Assembly: GCA_963556305.1 (NCBI GenBank)
Contig: OY745782.1
Coordinates: forward strand, 434,001 to 498,000
DNA from: Platismatia glauca
Taxonomy: Eukaryota; Ascomycota; Lecanoromycetes; Lecanorales; Parmeliaceae
Direction of reading: 5' to 3'
DNA length: 64,000 bases
Part shown: in pieces, positions 33,101 to 42,740 of the stretch
How positions within the stretch are numbered: position 1 is the stretch's first letter
Layout: each line of letters starts with the position of its first letter
The notes under the pieces: model-generated
What the model was told of the DNA's origin: nothing
Databases searched by the model: none
The model's input: the letters and a program-made list of their open reading frames with translations, nothing else
Position numbers and translations under genes: made by a program

Positions 33101-33853
33101 AAATTACCATCTCGCCTTTTGAAACGCAGCAGCAGTACCGACAATACCACCGATCCGTTCCCCAACCTTGCCAATTCCATCCCGCCCCCAGAAATCAACC
33201 CCAATGGTACGGCTGCAGCTGCAGTATTTCTCCCATATCCTTCAGCTCAACCGCTTCGCCTCTACAACCGCGGGCAGTCCACTGAACACTACGGCTTCTA
33301 TACCTATTTCTCCAAATCCATTTTCCTCAAGTCCACCGCACCTATCGACGGTATCTCCAACAGTACCAGCTCCGATCCAGACGACGAAGACGGTGGCGCA
33401 GAAGAAGACGCGGCTTCCGTACGTTGCACGTGGGCTCAGACTAGGTTTCTAGTACAAATATGGACGAACAAAGGCTTTGTGGCTTCGTCCCAGGCCTCGG
33501 ATAGCAACGCCACCATCTCCTCTAGCAACTCGACCAACCTCACCACTTCCTCCGCGAACGACTTCCAAGCCCCGGGCTCCTTCCCCTACCCCGTCACCAT
33601 CACGCTCGACCGCCACGGCGGGGACATCAACACCAAAATGCTCTACTGTTACGGCATCGACGACGAAGAGAAACCCATTCCGAGCCAGAAGAAGATCGAG
33701 CTCGAAAATCGATCCTTTGGAGGCACGCTGGTGAATCCGACATTGGGACCGTTCGGGGACGTGAACGTGACGCTGGCGGAGGGCGGCCCTGGCGGGATCG
33801 ACGGAGGCAGCGGGGGATGCGGATGCCGGTGGAAAAACTTTGGGTGGCAGTGA
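30176..33853 (+). CDS. Large single-pass membrane protein with disordered cytosolic half
   Basis: Single exon of 1225 residues. Residues 1-770 are Ser/Pro/Arg-rich, mostly disordered, with polybasic and PPP motifs. A strong membrane segment lies at about 777-799 (LIALALGLLLMVVLIMVLAM), preceded by KKPMSKRKKW, so the positive-inside rule places the N-terminal half in the cytosol. The outer part of about 425 residues has many N-x-S/T sites (NMTG, NGTN, NTTD, NSTN, NVTL) and a conserved-looking entry motif, SGCIVPSTLWNCDLPKEEQ. It ends in a Gly/Cys-rich stretch (GGSGGCGCRWKNFGW). From memory, similar Aspergillus proteins carry the label glycoprotease family, but I see no protease motif and would not use that name. 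Possible cell-surface or vacuolar role; function unknown. Confidence 0.8.
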   Translation: MMTTNSRPYNATPQRLSLDPPQIPRMPFSSPMGEEVLSPTSPPHASRTPPRHRRMGSQATNGQSNTTTSNRRSWTERPMKGGDVRQKQERRDKSRLPGLNVVTSFSKAPGFTHRAADVNEKQDQGLGLRRQDTQGNMNKTGSFSLGQQWSGRPLKSSASKGRLDDLKRAASKASTLSPSDRAVMIGISVSPEDLADQDISANASPTKPESLGSGGYAISRRPSVTPSIVVTSDAPVQPPRRRARAASSVYSQAQQNGVRVMDSSIVPPIPPLPPDARRHYADDYPSNSKQPPPLSSRVVSQSTVFDEDEDLDTRERPGTGESQLRILTKQASIDSIATRHRSRGWWDHIVTPFWPRSPMTFKGSSSPIPTLPNARQATEAGHDRDRPTSHNVSPETAEHEGLRSGLTSWTDLSLDAEIQKRPLDLDEQPHKEILLSEPPQELSATGTPISPVRHEGLGAASEYYEACLYDMHSLEPYFRCQNHSCFPSQIGPTKATGGQKDTSARARDEDVGTKEILERQNTKSSYSLAVQQAPSNRFSAAFREVLTPESRPKPRPVSEETKIEELDTTPDVEEAHAAPVVHAPEPIPAAPSCLLDNDCQNPRKIEEVPEVPQNTREIEEPSALPLSEPTLHQPPAYSPPRQVRPPRRYVAVMPPDRQPETFEQIISPAPLTPGAQNQMPRNTPPKAEVSRDNGEPQPASTRNARIRYYENPETSRPETTLADLYPPPRDAGRSQKNWDIREKNTKMPQEHKSKALTGFDHCFGREKKPMSKRKKWMLIALALGLLLMVVLIMVLAMTLTRKGGPGQMVPVQTAWLNMTGYPPIPTGISTIVQPKPVSEVSGCIVPSTLWNCDLPKEEQQSFSIGAADQPNFRVEIIFLNGTNSVTANASSVNRRSHGANHKRSYGRIVNSVSAGSFIRHSLLQARNALSNNLYSPSPSSPSEEEQTFLGNTTDNNTVPFNGEYTPFIMSFLSPAKLPSRLLKRSSSTDNTTDPFPNLANSIPPPEINPNGTAAAAVFLPYPSAQPLRLYNRGQSTEHYGFYTYFSKSIFLKSTAPIDGISNSTSSDPDDEDGGAEEDAASVRCTWAQTRFLVQIWTNKGFVASSQASDSNATISSSNSTNLTTSSANDFQAPGSFPYPVTITLDRHGGDINTKMLYCYGIDDEEKPIPSQKKIELENRSFGGTLVNPTLGPFGDVNVTLAEGGPGGIDGGSGGCGCRWKNFGWQ

Positions 33854-34722
33854 GGGAAGGGATGGGGGCTTGATGACTTTGACTTGACCAACGCTCCGGC
33901 ATCGTGGAAATAGAGTACTTAGACTCGGCTGCGCGCATTCTTACGCTTTCTCCCACCGTCGACCCTGAATATGTTCAAGTTCGTGCATGGCCCTCGTGAT
34001 CGTTCCTCTCACGTGACGATGCCGGTGTAATCGTCACGTGTCTGCAGCCGGAAAAGTCGTGACGTGAACCGTGGGGACCATGTCCAGAGTAGGTCAACAC
34101 TTGGAGACTACATTCCATCCTGATTCGACGCTGATGGAATTGGTTGGGTTTTGGTGGCTGATGGCCATTGGCCGCGGCTTGGAGTTCTCGGCTCACTTGG
34201 CGCCGATGGGAGATGTGGATGCCGGGGAGGCGGAAATGAAGAGGAGAGTGAGGGTGCGGTGGGGTTCCGAGCGGGGGGCGGGGCGGGGGGGATGGAGGGT
34301 CGGAGGATTTGGGTTGGGTTTGTGGGAGGGTGGGGAGTGGGGCGTGAGAATGTGACTGGGAGGGCTGGGAGTGAGGGAGATGTGGGGGAGGGAATCGGGG
34401 TGGGGTTGGAGGAGGGGGTGGAGGGGGGTGGTGCCGAGGGAGAGGGTGTATGCTGTGCCTGAGGAGTTGAGGAGGGATTTGCAGATGGATGAGTATTAGG
34501 AGCGGGTGTTTTTTTGTTGAGGTCACGGAATTAATATGCTAAATTTGATTTGTATATCCTGAAGAGGGATCACTATCCGGCGCTATGGAACGGAAATGGC
34601 AAAGTGAGGGATTGAGTGGTGAAGAAGTACGTAAGATGTGGGGGGAAAGGCAGCACCCGCAAAAGAGAGACCGACGCTTGTCAGCGCACGGTTTGTGGAG
34701 TTGATGCATACCTCCTCTAAGC
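33854..34722. other. Convergent intergenic region with CACGTG cluster
   Basis: Between convergent stops. Two exact CACGTG E-boxes (34010-34015, 34035-34040) and a GACGTG lie within 60 bp, an odd place for promoter elements. Downstream, 34200-34450 is very G-rich. A short plus frame opens at an ATG at 34080 but runs into that low-complexity sequence; I do not call it. Confidence 0.45.
34010..34066. promoter_or_regulatory. Cluster of CACGTG-type E-boxes
   Basis: CACGTG at 34010-34015 and 34035-34040 plus a related GACGTG near 34061. CACGTG is the standard core for many fungal bHLH factors. No neighbouring gene starts here, so its use is unclear. Confidence 0.35.
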
Positions 34723-35552
34723 CTACTCGGACTTCTCATTGACGTACTTGGTGCTAGCTCCGGAGCCCCGGTCGGCGGGTGTATCGGTCTCCTTATCCGA
34801 GAAGTCCCAACCGTTGAGGTAGCCTGCAGGGCACATTTCCGAGTCAGCATTGTTGTATGTGGTAATTGATCAAAGGAGATAAAGAGGAGGAAGGCCCGGA
34901 GGAGGAGGGCGGAAACTTCAGAAATGTGACTTACCGGTGCCAGCGCTCAGGTATGTAGCAAAGCCCAACCATCCTAGATACGGTGCAAGACCCCATGCAG
35001 CGACTGGATCGACCTTTGACCAAACGTAGGTCAGGTATCCTGTAACTCCCGTCAAAGCGACGATATCCGCTGTAGCTTCTATCGGACGCTTAAGGCGGAA
35101 GAAGAGGGGCATCCAGATGAGGTTGAGGCCGAGCTGAATAGTGAAGAGTGTTGCTCCTTGCTAGAATAGTCCAAGTATTAGCTTGCAGCTTGGCTTGAAA
35201 GGTAGAGGGAGCTGTACTTTGGTCAATGCGACGACGTTTGGGTTCAGCGATGAGATCCCCGTATCCCACGCTCTGTACGCTGAGTATCCCATGAGCCCGT
35301 AGAGAGCGGTCCACATTGGACCAAAGACCTGAGGTGGAGGTCGGTATGGGGGCTGCTTCAGCGCCAGGTATGTCTTCTGGCTTTCCTTGGCTGCAGTGGC
35401 ATAAGCAACCAGTGTGACCGAGTAACAGCATTCGACATACGACTGACTATGAAGCCGATGCTGGTACCCAACGCCATTGGCAATAAGATTGATACCGCTG
35501 GTTGGGCAAAAACTTCCCCAGGAAGGGTCAGTGAGGGAATGTAGGTGGTCAT
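34723..35552 (-). CDS. tspO: TspO/MBR (translocator) family membrane protein
   Basis: Five-helix membrane protein of the TspO/peripheral benzodiazepine receptor family, which binds tetrapyrroles and sterols. Exons in transcript order: 35552-35441, 35390-35218, 35160-34935, 34823-34723; 203 residues, the usual family size. Helix 1 lies at LPMALGTSIGFIV. The loop TYLALKQPPYRPPPQVFGP leads into helix 2 with the family W-x3-Y pattern (MWTALYGLMGYSAYRAW). Helices 3-5 follow in LFTIQLGLNLIWMPLFF, ADIVALTGVTGYLTYV and AAWGLAPYLGWLGFATYLSA. The last two regions carry typical Trp and Asn positions. The short charged tail is lineage-specific. Intron 3 (34824-34934, 111 nt) has inverted-repeat ends like the long ADE6 introns. 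Confidence 0.92.
34824..34934 (-). repeat. TspO intron 3, hairpin intron
   Basis: 111 nt, read on the minus strand. Head GTAAGTCACATTTCTGA and tail AATGCTGACTCGGAAATGTG; CACATTTC pairs perfectly with GAAATGTG and the stem continues with one mismatch. The tail is nearly identical to ADE6 introns 10 and 15, although the two genes are unrelated and on opposite strands. Confidence 0.8.
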
Positions 35553-36821
35553 CTTTGGGGCACGGAGGGTCTGCAAATTTCTAGTTAGTCTCTGTAGTTT
35601 GGTGTATGTTTGTGGCTCTCCTATGGAAATTGAAGAAAGCCATAGGGTCTGAACGGTGGTGACAATCAATATAGCCTGAGGAGTGATAGGATCCAGAACG
35701 GTTTCAGAAGTGAAGAGAAACGGGAGCCAACGGCACTTTGAGAGTGGGTGCAGTCAAAGGCGCTTGAAGAACGATAATGAATATCAAAGCCTGGATGTGG
35801 AAGACAGTCATAGACGCTTGAATAGTGAGGGTAATCCAGAAGTGCTTCAAGAGTGATGGCATCCCGACAATGAAGCTGGCCAACATTTGCAGCGCGTCAC
35901 TTACAGTAGCTCAAGAGACAAGTAGTATTTAAGGCAGCCAACTTCCTCCACTTGACGATGCGTTGTCTTGATACTCAGCAGTAGAGAGTTGAGACAGCTG
36001 TGTCCAATGTTGTAAGATACTTGTGAGAGTAGCGAAGCTTGCAATACTTTGTATTCTATACGTCTTTTGTCTTGGGCATTGACCGTCCTGGCCCCGCCTT
36101 CTCCAGATGGCACCTAACGGCATTTGCTCTAGCGGAGTTCATCCGCTTTGTCGCCAAGAAGACGTCCGACTGTGCGACTGCACAGCTCGCACCTTCTTTT
36201 CCAACAACATCCACCACCTGCTCCAGAAATGGTGCCTTCGCAAGCATAGCAAAACGTGAGTTACCTGTCACGTCTACCAATCGCCATATATGGCTGTATC
36301 ATATCCCCCCCACCTGCACCTCTTTCTCCATCTTCTCGTCGCTCAGAGATAGCACCCTCTTCAACCCTCTTCTTCTTCCTCCGAGTGCAACACCCTTGCC
36401 TTCTCAGGTGGCTTATAGCTGCTGCCGCTGCTTCTTTCCTGACCCTTATCTCTGAATTTATCCTGATTCTATGCACCTTTGATTGTTCACTTCTCCATTC
36501 ATTGAACCTACTCTAACACGAGGCCATGTCGGCAAACAGCTTCCTTCCTCACTCTTCACACCTCTATTCTCCAGCTATCACTTAAACTGCGGTGAAGCTT
36601 CCCGTGTGAAGCTCTTTGCTATTCATTCAACAACATTATTCACTCCATTATTCGGCCCCGGCGAATGAATCGATCTCAAGCGTCGGGCACTATTTAATCC
36701 CATGATCAGGCTGAGGACTTGACCTGTACATCGCACTCCTCCCTACGATCCTTCATACGACAAATTCCTCCATACACAGGACCTTCATACTCTACGTACA
36801 CCCGCACTACGCTACTCCATC
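35553..36821. other. Divergent promoter region between tspO and ARS2
   Basis: About 1.3 kb without a supportable gene. A CT-rich stretch at 36300-36800 with several short pyrimidine tracts precedes the ARS2 start and looks like fungal leader or promoter sequence. Confidence 0.5.
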
Positions 36822-39815
36822 ATGGATGGGTCTTTTGAAACAGCCTACGCTTCGCCTCCAGTGAAGACAGAAGATAGATGGGGACGTGAAGACATGATGG
36901 GCGGAAGGCAAGGTCCTACTGACAGCTATCGGGTTCGAAGATCTCCTGGTAAGACTCCAGATGCCGAGAATATGATCCCTCTCCATTCTTATCACCCTCC
37001 TTCATCGCATTCTTCATCCCCGGTTTTTGTAACTGGTACCGTTCTTCAAAACATGACACTACTTCACTAAAGACTATCTTCTGCTCTCTTTGCAAACAAT
37101 CAGATTCTTACCTAATGAATGTCACTCATACTTCTTTCTCCGCAGGGATGCAAGATCGTCGTGCAGCAGGGGGGCATCGTGGCGGCCGAGGCCGTTCACG
37201 ATCCCCTGTCTTGATCGACAGGTATCAACCCGGTGGGCCTGGCGGTCGACTCCCACGAGACGACTTTTACGAACAATCCCGCGAGCATGCCTCGCGCAAT
37301 CGCGAAGACCTCCGGCGTCGTGCCCCCTCGCCGGCCCCTTTGATCGACCGTTACGTACCAGGTCAAACTCCACAACCAATTGTTCGTGTCAATCCTTTAC
37401 CCAACCCTCTCTCATTAGACTTTCAAGTTGGCTTCAACTGGTTCGCAGAATGGTGGCGTGTCGAACAGTCAATCAAGGAAGACAAAGAGCGTCAGAAGGA
37501 TGGTGGTCGACGACAGTCAGATCGAGGTATCAAAGGCGAACGCGAGTCGAGGGAAGATCGTGAGAAAGAGCGAGGGCAGATACAAATTGCCTACGACGCC
37601 TACAAAGAGGAGCTCCAAATCAAGATGGCACGGGCCTTCGTACACCAGCACAAGAATGAGGAATGGTTCAGAGAACGCTATCAGTCAGAGATACGCGACC
37701 CGTTCAAGCAACGTCTTACTGACTTCCGACGTGGTGCTCTGAGCCAATGGGAGTACGATATCGAAAGAGGAGCCTTCGATGAATTCACCCTGGAGGGAAT
37801 CTACAAAGCTGAGAGCGATGGTCTCGGCGGCGTCGTTGAGAAGGAAGAAGGCGAGACCGTCGCAGCTGCTGAAGTACTGGGTGTTGGTGATCTAGTCCCC
37901 AGCCGAGGTGGAGACATTCGAGACGAATCCGCGTTACAGCCCGCCCTTCTGATCAAAACACTTGCTCCAATGGTCAGCCGCGGAAAAATCGAAGAATTTT
38001 GCAAGGAGCACCTCGGAGATGAAAGCGGAGGCTTCAAGTGGCTCAGTTTGAGCGATCCGAACCCTTTGAAAAAGTGCCACCGCATCGGTTGGATAATGAT
38101 ACACCCCAGTTCCGAACAGGAGGCCCCACCAGAGCGAAGAGACGGTCGTGACGAGGACAACGAAGGCGAGGAGGATGGCATGACTGATGAGCCAAAGCCT
38201 ACTTTGAGCACAGCAGAAAAAGCTCTCGAAGCCATCAACGGCAAAACGATTCACGACGAACCTCGCGGAGACTTCACCTGTCATGTTGGCGTTCATGTGC
38301 CGACCAAAGAGCCCCGGAAAAAGGCCTTGTGGGATCTTTTCTCGGCACCCGAACGCATCGATCGAGACTTGGAGCTCGCTAAGCGCTTGGTGTCCAAGTT
38401 CGATCAGGACTTCGGCTCTGAGGCAGACGGTGTGGCCAAGGTTGAGCAGCGCGTTGAGGAACTCCGTAGTAAAGGGTTGTTGCAATCCTCGATTGCTGCA
38501 CCCGCCAAAAAAGAGAAGAAGAGGCAGCAGATACTGGGTATGGATGATGATGAAATGGAAGATGGTGAAGAGGACGACGACGAAGAGGAAGAAGAAGGCT
38601 TCATTGACGAAGAGAACGACAGCGAGGATCTTCTCATTCAAAAGAAGACCCTCGATCTACTCGTCGAATACCTTCGTCGAGTATTCAATTTCTGTTTTTT
38701 CTGTGTTTTCGAGTCAGACTCCGTTCACGAACTCATCCGAAAATGTCCCGGTGGACACTTACGTCGTCCTAGAGCAAGTCTGAGCTCTGCCGCCAAGACT
38801 GCTGCGAAAGCGAGCGCCCAAGGACTGCCTTTCCCACTGAAGCGGAGCCAGACAGAAGAAGGTGTCGAAAACGGGAGCTCACCAGTAGTTGAGAAATTTA
38901 ACAAGAATTACAAGAACGATCAGCAGTTGTCGAGAGCGTTCAACTGGGTCAAAACCTTCGAGGAGAAGATTCTACAAATCCTCGAGCCGGAAAATGTGGA
39001 CGTCAAGAAGCTCGGTGGGAAACCGCTTGAGGAAGGATTGGATGAGGAGCTCAAGAAATTCGTCAAGCAAGAAGACGAGTCCAAGTTTAGATGCAAGGTA
39101 CCAGAATGCACTAAGCTCTTCAAAGGCGAGTCCTTTTGGCGGAAGCACGTTGAAAAGCGTCACCTCGAATGGTACGAGAGCATCAAGAACGATGTAAGTC
39201 CCCTGTTCCTTGGAGCACCTTTGGAAGCACCGCTGACGTATCTCTCACAAGCTCAACCTTGTCAACACTTACGTCCTGGATCCATCACACATTGCTCCCT
39301 CTCGTTCCGATGCCAACAGCAATGGCCACTTTCCCATGAACAACCACAACATCACAGCTGGCACTCCTCGTGGTTTCAATCTTTCGACATCCATGCCATT
39401 AATGAATGGATTTCCACCAAACTTCCCACCGCAGAATGCCTTCACTCCTTTCCCTAATTTCGGCAACCACACTGTTCAAGCGCCCGGCTGGCCAATGACC
39501 AGCCCTATGGTCCCTATCGGCGATGAGGGACACCAGACGGGCCCTATGCGTCGAGGTGGTGGCCGCTTTACTACGAGACAAGGACCGTATGATCGTCGCC
39601 AGCAGCCTAGATATGCCAACGACGGCCGCTTAACGCCAATGCTCAACGGCAACCCCATGAATAGACGCGGCGGCTTTGCCGGTGGAGCTGGAAAGTGGGG
39701 TGATGGTGGTGCTCAGACGGTGGGGCCGCGAGAGGCAGTGCAGGGTCGGACAATTAAGAAGTACGACGACTTAGATGCGGCGGAAGGTGGCGGGGGTGCG
39801 GAGCTCAATTATTGA
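36822..39815 (+). CDS. ARS2: ARS2/Serrate zinc-finger RNA-processing protein
   Basis: Orthologue of ARS2/Serrate (Pir2 in fission yeast), a nuclear protein linking the cap-binding complex to RNA processing and decay. Exons 36822-36948, 37146-39193, 39252-39815; 912 residues. The N-terminus is Arg/Gly-rich (HRGGRGRSRSP). Conserved core motifs: NWFAEWWRVEQSIKEDKERQ, LKKCHRIGWI, LDLLVEYLRRVFNFCFFC, and HELIRKCPGGHLRRPRASL. A long acidic block lies near 565-590. The C2H2 zinc finger is at about 691-714 (C-x4-C-x12-H-x4-H in CKVPECTKLFKGESFWRKH). After intron 2 it continues LNLVNTYVLDPSHIAP, a typical ARS2 segment, then a Gly/Arg-rich tail (RRGGGRF) ending GGAELNY. Intron 1 is long (197 nt), with exon 1 encoding only the first 42 residues. 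Confidence 0.92.
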
Positions 39816-40094
39816 TCTGCCCGCATGTCCAATTGAAAGTTCTGAAGCTTGCGCTGGTCTTGCTCCTCGATTGGCTTGACAGGAGCAATTTCAGATCTAT
39901 TCACGATGAAAAGCTTTGCGGTTGCTGTGTTGACTGGCTGGCAGGCTTTGGCTTTCATGATGCTTGCTTGCACGCATGACTTGTGTTGCTGTTTTACTCT
40001 GTTCATAGATGGTCGTGAAGCGGCTTGGGTCTCTGAGCTCAGCATGCGAGGTCTCTAGCAAATCTTGAGATCAAACACCGAGCGCCCCACGGTC

Positions 40095-40510
40095 ATTGCC
40101 TTGTTCTCCTCATCGTTCGCGTCGGGATCCCATCTGCGCTCTTTATTGCTTCACGCGATCCTACGTTCGCTGGCATTTGCCTCGTTCCGGCGCATTTCCA
40201 AACTCGCGTCTGTCTTTTTCTTTGCTAATCGTGGCCGTACGAGCCGGACCCAATTCACATGGTATTGAACAGAGCGCTCTTCTCCTTTCTGATGCACTTC
40301 CAACGGACTGCTAAACCTCAATGGGCTTTGTTTTTACGGGATAGCTATGTAGGCATTGATGTTCGCCTTTTCCCAATGGCGTTTGCTGGGTGGATGGACC
40401 TTTACACTTTCTAGGCTTACTTGGCAGGATCTTAGCAATGAGATTACCGTCACTCGGGTGAGGGGAGGAGGATGCCTGCAGCTGCGATGCGTGAGTACGG
40501 CGCAGGATGG
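40095..40510 (+). repeat. Direct repeat R1
   Basis: Aligns with 42330-42740 in the same orientation. Best-conserved blocks: GCGCATTTCCAAACTC against GCGCATCTCTAAACTC, CTTCTCCTTTCTGATGCACTTCCAA against CTTCTCCTTTCCGACTCACTTCCAA, and GATGCCTGCAGCTGCG against CATGCCTGCATCTGCG. On the minus strand both copies read KTDxSLEMR and reach a stop after the same number of codons. Confidence 0.75.
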
Positions 40511-40773
40511 TTGGGCATGTGGTGTACTTGTTTCCTTCGTACGATAGGTATCTACTTCTTTCGCCTCGGAGATTAAGGAGCTGTCGAGGTACGGGGTCGA
40601 GATCTATAGACTATGGCAGAATGTAGCCGTCTCGAATTCGTATGAGTGCTCGACGGGGATTCCCAGACTGCGGTTCCGTGCTCGGACAACGACCTCGCTT
40701 CCTACGACGGGATTGTGGTGGGGGGACTGTTGCGACGGCGCAAGCGCATCTTGAGCTGCGGTCGGCGTACGAG

Positions 40774-41182
40774 AATTACTTATCAGATAGATACCACAGC
40801 TATCCACGTGTCTCATCGTCCGATTCGCAACCACTGGGATTTTATTTACAATGACGTTCTTCAGAGAGCGTTTTCGGACTGTTGCCATTGCACGAGACCG
40901 ATCCGGATCGCGAATGCTGTCGTGCGCGATCGTGGGTCAAGAGGCAGTGGTCTGATCGGGCTTCCCAAAAGCGCAGCGCTCGCGCGGACGACAAAGGAGC
41001 TTCTGGAAGGAGAGTTCTTCAACAACCGGGATAGAGGCGTGGAATGACTTGTTACCCTTGTTGCGCAGAGATGTGTTGCTCGTTCAAAGTCGAATGAGTC
41101 ATCTGATCAGGGTGAGAACTCGGTCGAAGATCATCCTGTCAGAAGAGAACCTCAGATCGAGGAGGAAGAAGTCGTTCAGAGG
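40774..41182 (+). repeat. Palindrome arm 1
   Basis: Imperfect inverted repeat of 41183-41587, centred near 41181. The arm contains an ATG at 40851 and a plus-strand frame LPKSAALARTTKELLEGEFF matching the minus-strand frame of arm 2. It is broken by a TGA at 41045-41047 and by frame shifts upstream. Confidence 0.8.
40851..41170 (+). pseudogene. Broken copy of the small arm 2 gene
   Basis: The ATG at 40851 gives MTFFRERFR, comparable to MMLKEHFR in arm 2. The frame is then lost through one or more indels, is readable again at LPKSAALARTTKELLEG, is stopped by TGA at 41045 where arm 2 has GGA, and resumes as LVTLVAQRCVARSKSNESSD. The pattern is of a duplicated gene that has decayed. Confidence 0.4.
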
Positions 41183-41587
41183 TCTCCTAAGACCCTCTCT
41201 CCTTCTTGATTTGAGGTTCTTGCTTGATGGAAGGATCTTAGTATGAATTCTCTTGCTGATCAGAAGACTCATTTGATTTCGCACGAGCGACGCGTCTCTG
41301 AGCGACTAGAGTAACAAATCCTTCTATGCCTTTGTTCTGTTTGTTAAAGAGATCCCTTTCCAGAAGCTCTTTGGTAGTCCGTGTAAGCAATGCGCTTTTG
41401 GGAGGCATTTTCAGACCATTGTCCTTGGACCGCACATGCGCCAGGGACCATTTGAGATCCGAAGTAGTCTTGTATAGCTGTATCAGCCGGAAATGCTCCT
41501 TAAGCATCATTGTAGATGAAATCCCAATGGCCGCAAATCAGGCGATGTGACACGTATGAATGGTTGCGGTATCTATTTGATAATTAA
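41183..41587 (-). repeat. Palindrome arm 2
   Basis: Mirror of arm 1. Blocks in common include ATAGATACC, the CACTGGGATTTTATTTACAA region before the ATG, CCCAAAAGCGCA, GAGCTTCTGGAA, and AATGAGTCATCTGATCAG (arm 1 spelling). Similarity starts before the ATG, so non-coding flank was duplicated as well. Carries the intact 90-residue frame. Confidence 0.8.
41238..41510 (-). CDS. Small hypothetical protein in palindrome arm 2
   Basis: Open frame of 90 residues from MMLKEHFRL to SSDQQENSY. The protein is basic and not recognised. Evidence for past coding is comparative: between the two palindrome arms PPKSALLTRTTKELLERDLF aligns with LPKSAALARTTKELLEGEFF, and VTLVAQRRVARAKSNESSDQ with VTLVAQRCVARSKSNESSDQ. 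Many nucleotide differences are at third codon positions (CTC/CTT, ACG/ACT, ACA/ACC, AAG/AAA). The arm 1 copy is broken. It may be a gene fragment rather than a whole gene. Confidence 0.35.
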   Translation of the reverse strand: MMLKEHFRLIQLYKTTSDLKWSLAHVRSKDNGLKMPPKSALLTRTTKELLERDLFNKQNKGIEGFVTLVAQRRVARAKSNESSDQQENSY

Positions 41588-42329
41588 TAAAATCTAGAAC
41601 ATGGAAATAGACACTCACGATGCAGAGATTGCAAAGCTCTGAATCCCGTTTTTGTGCGATCTCATATCTAAATCTTCATGCATCTAATGCTTTCTAGGTT
41701 ATCGATATTGTGACTCTCCACACCGCCCTGAAGGACTTGTTCGTACACAGCCAGTACAAAATGCTCCGGCCCAATGGACTGATCAACGAGATACCGGATT
41801 TTCTCAGTCAGCTCAACATCTCTACGAAGTACCCGCAACACAAGAGCCTCGATTTGCAATATATATGTAATAGGGGACTACAGTTGGAAGTGCACGACAA
41901 AACAGTACTGTGCGACATCCTCCAATTGGAAGGAAAGCAACAGTCTCACTAACAACAGCCGCACTCGTACGAACATCACAATCATCTTAGACATCGTACA
42001 GTCTACTGTTGTTGGAGGAAAGGAGATTTTAGGCCTGGGTCAAGTCACTGAGACTAAGAAAATAGGCATTTATCTCTAATACTTGCAGTACACTATTGAT
42101 AGTAGATCAAGAATCTCATCTATTCCGCCGTTTGTTTTGATGGATGACCACGACTGTCAGAAGGCATTCTACATGAGATCCTTTAGGTGAGAGAAACAGA
42201 TCTCGTACAGAGAAAATAAGAAGGTAGATAGGTGAGAAGGTGGGGTAGTCGCAAGAGGCACTCGAGCTCGTGAAAAGGAGGAGAAAAGAAATGTTTTTGT
42301 CCTAGTGATAGCCATCGTCCGCTAATGTT

Positions 42330-42740
42330 TTTCTCCTCGTCATTCCATCGGTATATACTTCTGCGTACAACAGTAGTCTGAGCACTGGCCTTAACGCAGA
42401 CATCTGCGCCCTCCTTTCCTCTACACGGTTCTGTGCTCTCTTGCAACTGCCCTGTCCCAGCGCATCTCTAAACTCTTGTCTGTCTTGCTGCTCATCATGG
42501 CCATAAGAGCCATACCGGATTCACACTCGAGTATCGTGAAATGAGCGGTCTTCTCCTTTCCGACTCACTTCCAATAGCCAAAGGCCTTTTGCGAGGTGAC
42601 TGAACCCCATCACTTTCTAAGCTTCCTCGGCAACACCTTTACGGCGCAGTGGCCAGATTCCATCGATCGGGTTAGGGAAGGGAGCATGCCTGCATCTGCG
42701 GGGCGCTGATGCGTAAAGCCGTTGTCATGCTACGATTCTA
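42330..42740 (+). repeat. Direct repeat R2
   Basis: Second copy of the 40095-40510 unit. Similarity is patchy, with blocks of high identity separated by diverged sequence. Minus-strand reading KTDKSLEMRWDRAVAREHR ends at the stop position shared with R1. Confidence 0.75.

Noticed and set aside
33975..34526. Minus-strand Pro/His-rich frame of 183 residues
   Set aside because: Direct result of G-rich low-complexity sequence on the plus strand.
40774..41587. Palindrome shaped by repeat-induced point mutation
   Set aside because: Differences between arms are not mainly C-to-T; many are transversions and third-codon changes.
40095..42740. R1/R2 and the palindrome as decayed NLR (NACHT) genes
   Set aside because: A few plus-strand residues looked reminiscent, but no P-loop or other NACHT motif could be found, and the better conserved reading is on the minus strand.
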